From Monosporascus cannonballus (lineage: Eukaryota; Ascomycota; Sordariomycetes; Xylariales), in NCBI GenBank assembly GCA_004154925.1, contig QJNS01000111.1:1-64000 (forward strand): 64,000 nucleotides of DNA. The letters run 5' to 3'. How positions within the stretch are numbered: position 1 is the stretch's first letter; each line of letters starts with the position of its first letter. Shown here in pieces: positions 61,996 to 64,000 of this stretch. The notes under the pieces were generated by a model that saw only the letters and a program-made list of their open reading frames with translations, was not told the DNA's origin and made no database searches. Both the position numbers and the translations under genes were made by a program.

Positions 61996-64000
61996 ATACA
62001 ATTATAAACATAAGAAAACAGTTTATTCGATGGGGAGAAAAATTGCAGCAAAATTAAAAATAATTGATATAACTCGAAGGAACAATACGCCGGCAATAAC
62101 GACAAATACAGCAGCTTGACGCGCTAAATAAAGAAACCAAAGCAAAGTTCGATAAACTCGAACAAAAGTTAAAAGAAAAAGGTTATCTATAAAAAAACCG
62201 CAGGATAACGAGATCCAAAAAAATTAAAAGGGATTTCCGAAAAAGGCTTTAAACGCGACAATAAGAAATATCAATAACTTTATCACTTTGGATATACGAA
62301 TCGGAACGCATTAATATACCGTAATAATGGACTGCGGAATTATGGGCGAGAATTACATTATATCGGATATAGTTAATAAATTTAAACTGTTATGGAAATA
62401 TAAGTTAAAATTTGATATAGCGAAAAATACCGAAAATCAAAAATTCGTTTACGATAACGGAAAAATTATATACGAAATTAATTACTTCGAGATTTTTATT
62501 TAAGGACGATATTAAACGGTTAATTTCGATATCGTTCTATTTAGGAAATACGATATAATTTTAGGATTATTATGGATACGTTAATACGGAATTTTAATTA
62601 ATGGCGGAATTGGCCAAATAAAGTTCGCCTTATATTTTATTAATAAAAAGAAATTAAAATCTTAATATTTGATTAATAATAACGACGAATATAGGCATAA
62701 GGATACGACAAAAACCTTATTACCTAAAGGGACAAAATATAAGAAAAAAAATTGGGTATTAAAAAAATTTTATGATATATCGTTATTATTATTAAAGCAA
62801 AATTGAAATAACTAAATAACGATTTAACATAATAATAACAGCTTAAGAAATTAAAAGATTTAATTAATATATTACTATAATACTATAAATATAAGCAGCT
62901 TTTCAAAAAGGAGCTTAATACGAAATTATTAGAACATAGTAAATAAAATTATAAGATAATTCTTAAAGAAAAATCCTCGACGAAATTTTACCCCATTTAT
63001 AGCCTTAGCGGAAATAAATTAGGCATTTTTAGAAAATACCTGGAAAATCGGCTATAAAAAGGATGGATTAGATTTTCGAAATTATTAATAAGATATCTAA
63101 TGTTTTTCGTACTAAAGAAAAATGGAAAATTGCGACTTATGGTTAATTACCAATAATTGAACGATATTATTATTAAAGATTAAACATTATTACCTTTAAG
63201 TACGGAAATAAAAAACCGATTTTACGAAACCAAATAATTTATAGCATTTGGTCTTAAAAATAAATATAACCTTATTAAGATTAAGAAAAAATACGAATAA
63301 AAAATAACTTTCAGAACGAAATACGGATTATTTAAGTATTTAGTTATACTAATAAGACTTATAAACGCATTAACAACTTTTTAACGGATGGTAAATTATG
63401 TACGATAAAAATACCTTGATATTTTCGTCATTTGCTATCTCGACGATATTCTTATTTTTTTAAAGACGGAAAAAGTATACGTAAGATACATTTATAAATT
63501 TTTTCAAATTTTACAAAACGTAAAGTTATTTATTAATACAGAAAAAAATTAGTTTCATTAATAGAAAATAAAATATTTAGGATATATTATTACCTTAGGA
63601 TACATTAAGATAAACCCTAAGAAAATTGCTGCAGTTATAAAATAGCAAATATTAATAACAGTTAAAAAGGTGTAGGTATTCCTTAAATTTACAAATTATT
63701 ACAGAAAATTTATTCGGAATTTTATTAAAATAATTATACCTCTGATAAACCTTACCAAAAAGGAAAAAAAGTTCAAATAAACGCCAAATACGAAAAAAGC
63801 ATTTTAAAATATTAAGGATATAATTATTAACAAATTAATATTAATTATAAACGATCTAAACCGTTTTATTAAGCTAAAAACCGATATTTCGGATTACGTA
63901 TTAAGCATAATAATTAAATAATAAAATAATTAAGGCAAATTATATTTTATTATATTTTTTGTACAAATTAAAAAAGCCGAATTTATTTATGGCATTTTAA
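61996..64000 (+). pseudogene. Gypsy fragment G7: gag end, protease, RT, into RNase H
   Basis: Aligns with the reverse complement of G1 32,760-30,740. In order: a Lys/Glu-rich gag end (KFDKLEQKLKEKGYL-like, near 62,140-62,190); the protease VIMDCGIMGENYIISDIVN at 62,326 on; YDIILGLLWIR near 62,550; INGGIGQ near 62,600; and RT with the catalytic box fully preserved, DIFVICYLDDILIF at 63,418-63,460. The sequence runs off the window in RNase H (about 63,960 on, FIYGIL). It has many stops elsewhere. It is the only RT in the window that retains the full YLDD residues. Confidence 0.8.

Overview
This is a very AT-rich, essentially gene-free stretch that looks like repeat-induced point mutation (RIP)-decayed heterochromatin (an AT-isochore or subtelomere-like block) of a filamentous ascomycete fungus. 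The reasons are: Ty3/gypsy-type retrotransposons whose pol motifs are readable but full of stop codons; C:G to T:A transition differences between repeat copies; surviving C residues sitting mostly in CpG, as expected if CpA/CpT/CpC were mutated and methyl-CpG decay was not the main cause; and short GC-richer islands that are too short to have been mutated or arrived later. The species cannot be named from this window. No intact host gene, rRNA, tRNA or CRISPR array was found. All percentages and dates are deliberately left out because nothing was computed.

Layout. (1) 1-22.5 kb: two direct copies (about 90-10,686 and 12,565-22,524) of a roughly 10-kb repeat of unknown class, both destroyed by transitions. 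Between them (10.7-12.4 kb) and after the second copy (22.3-23.9 kb) lie GC-richer clusters of small inverted-repeat elements of at least four families, here called A, B, C and D, nested and tandemly duplicated.

(2) 24.7-44 kb: a stack of nested LTR retrotransposons. An older minus-strand gypsy element (G3) was split by a plus-strand gypsy element of a different family (G2, 176-bp LTRs). G2 was split by a complete minus-strand gypsy element (G1, 28,010-35,074, perfect TSD TTTAA). G1 in turn carries a 165-bp, TG..CA, TSD-flanked insertion read as a solo LTR (S1). A fifth element, G4, of the G1/G3 group, cut into G3 at 42,355 and survives only as its 3' part.

(3) 44-56 kb: AT-rich DNA holding a family of CAGGG-ended inverted-repeat elements (E1-E3). 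E3 is split by gypsy element G5 (49,494-54,584, perfect TSD TTGCG), a G1 relative that has lost about 2 kb between gag and protease.

(4) 56-64 kb: largely unrecognisable AT-rich DNA with one 122-bp solo LTR (S2, perfect TSD AAAAT), then two oppositely oriented gypsy pieces (G6, G7) best explained as one element with an internal inversion, running off the right edge.

Nothing here works as an operon. The coding relics are gag, protease, reverse transcriptase, RNase H, integrase and chromodomain-like segments, plus an antisense, cysteine-patterned ORF beside the 3' LTR that recurs across the G1/G4/G5 group. The order of insertion and decay is the main biological content of the window.
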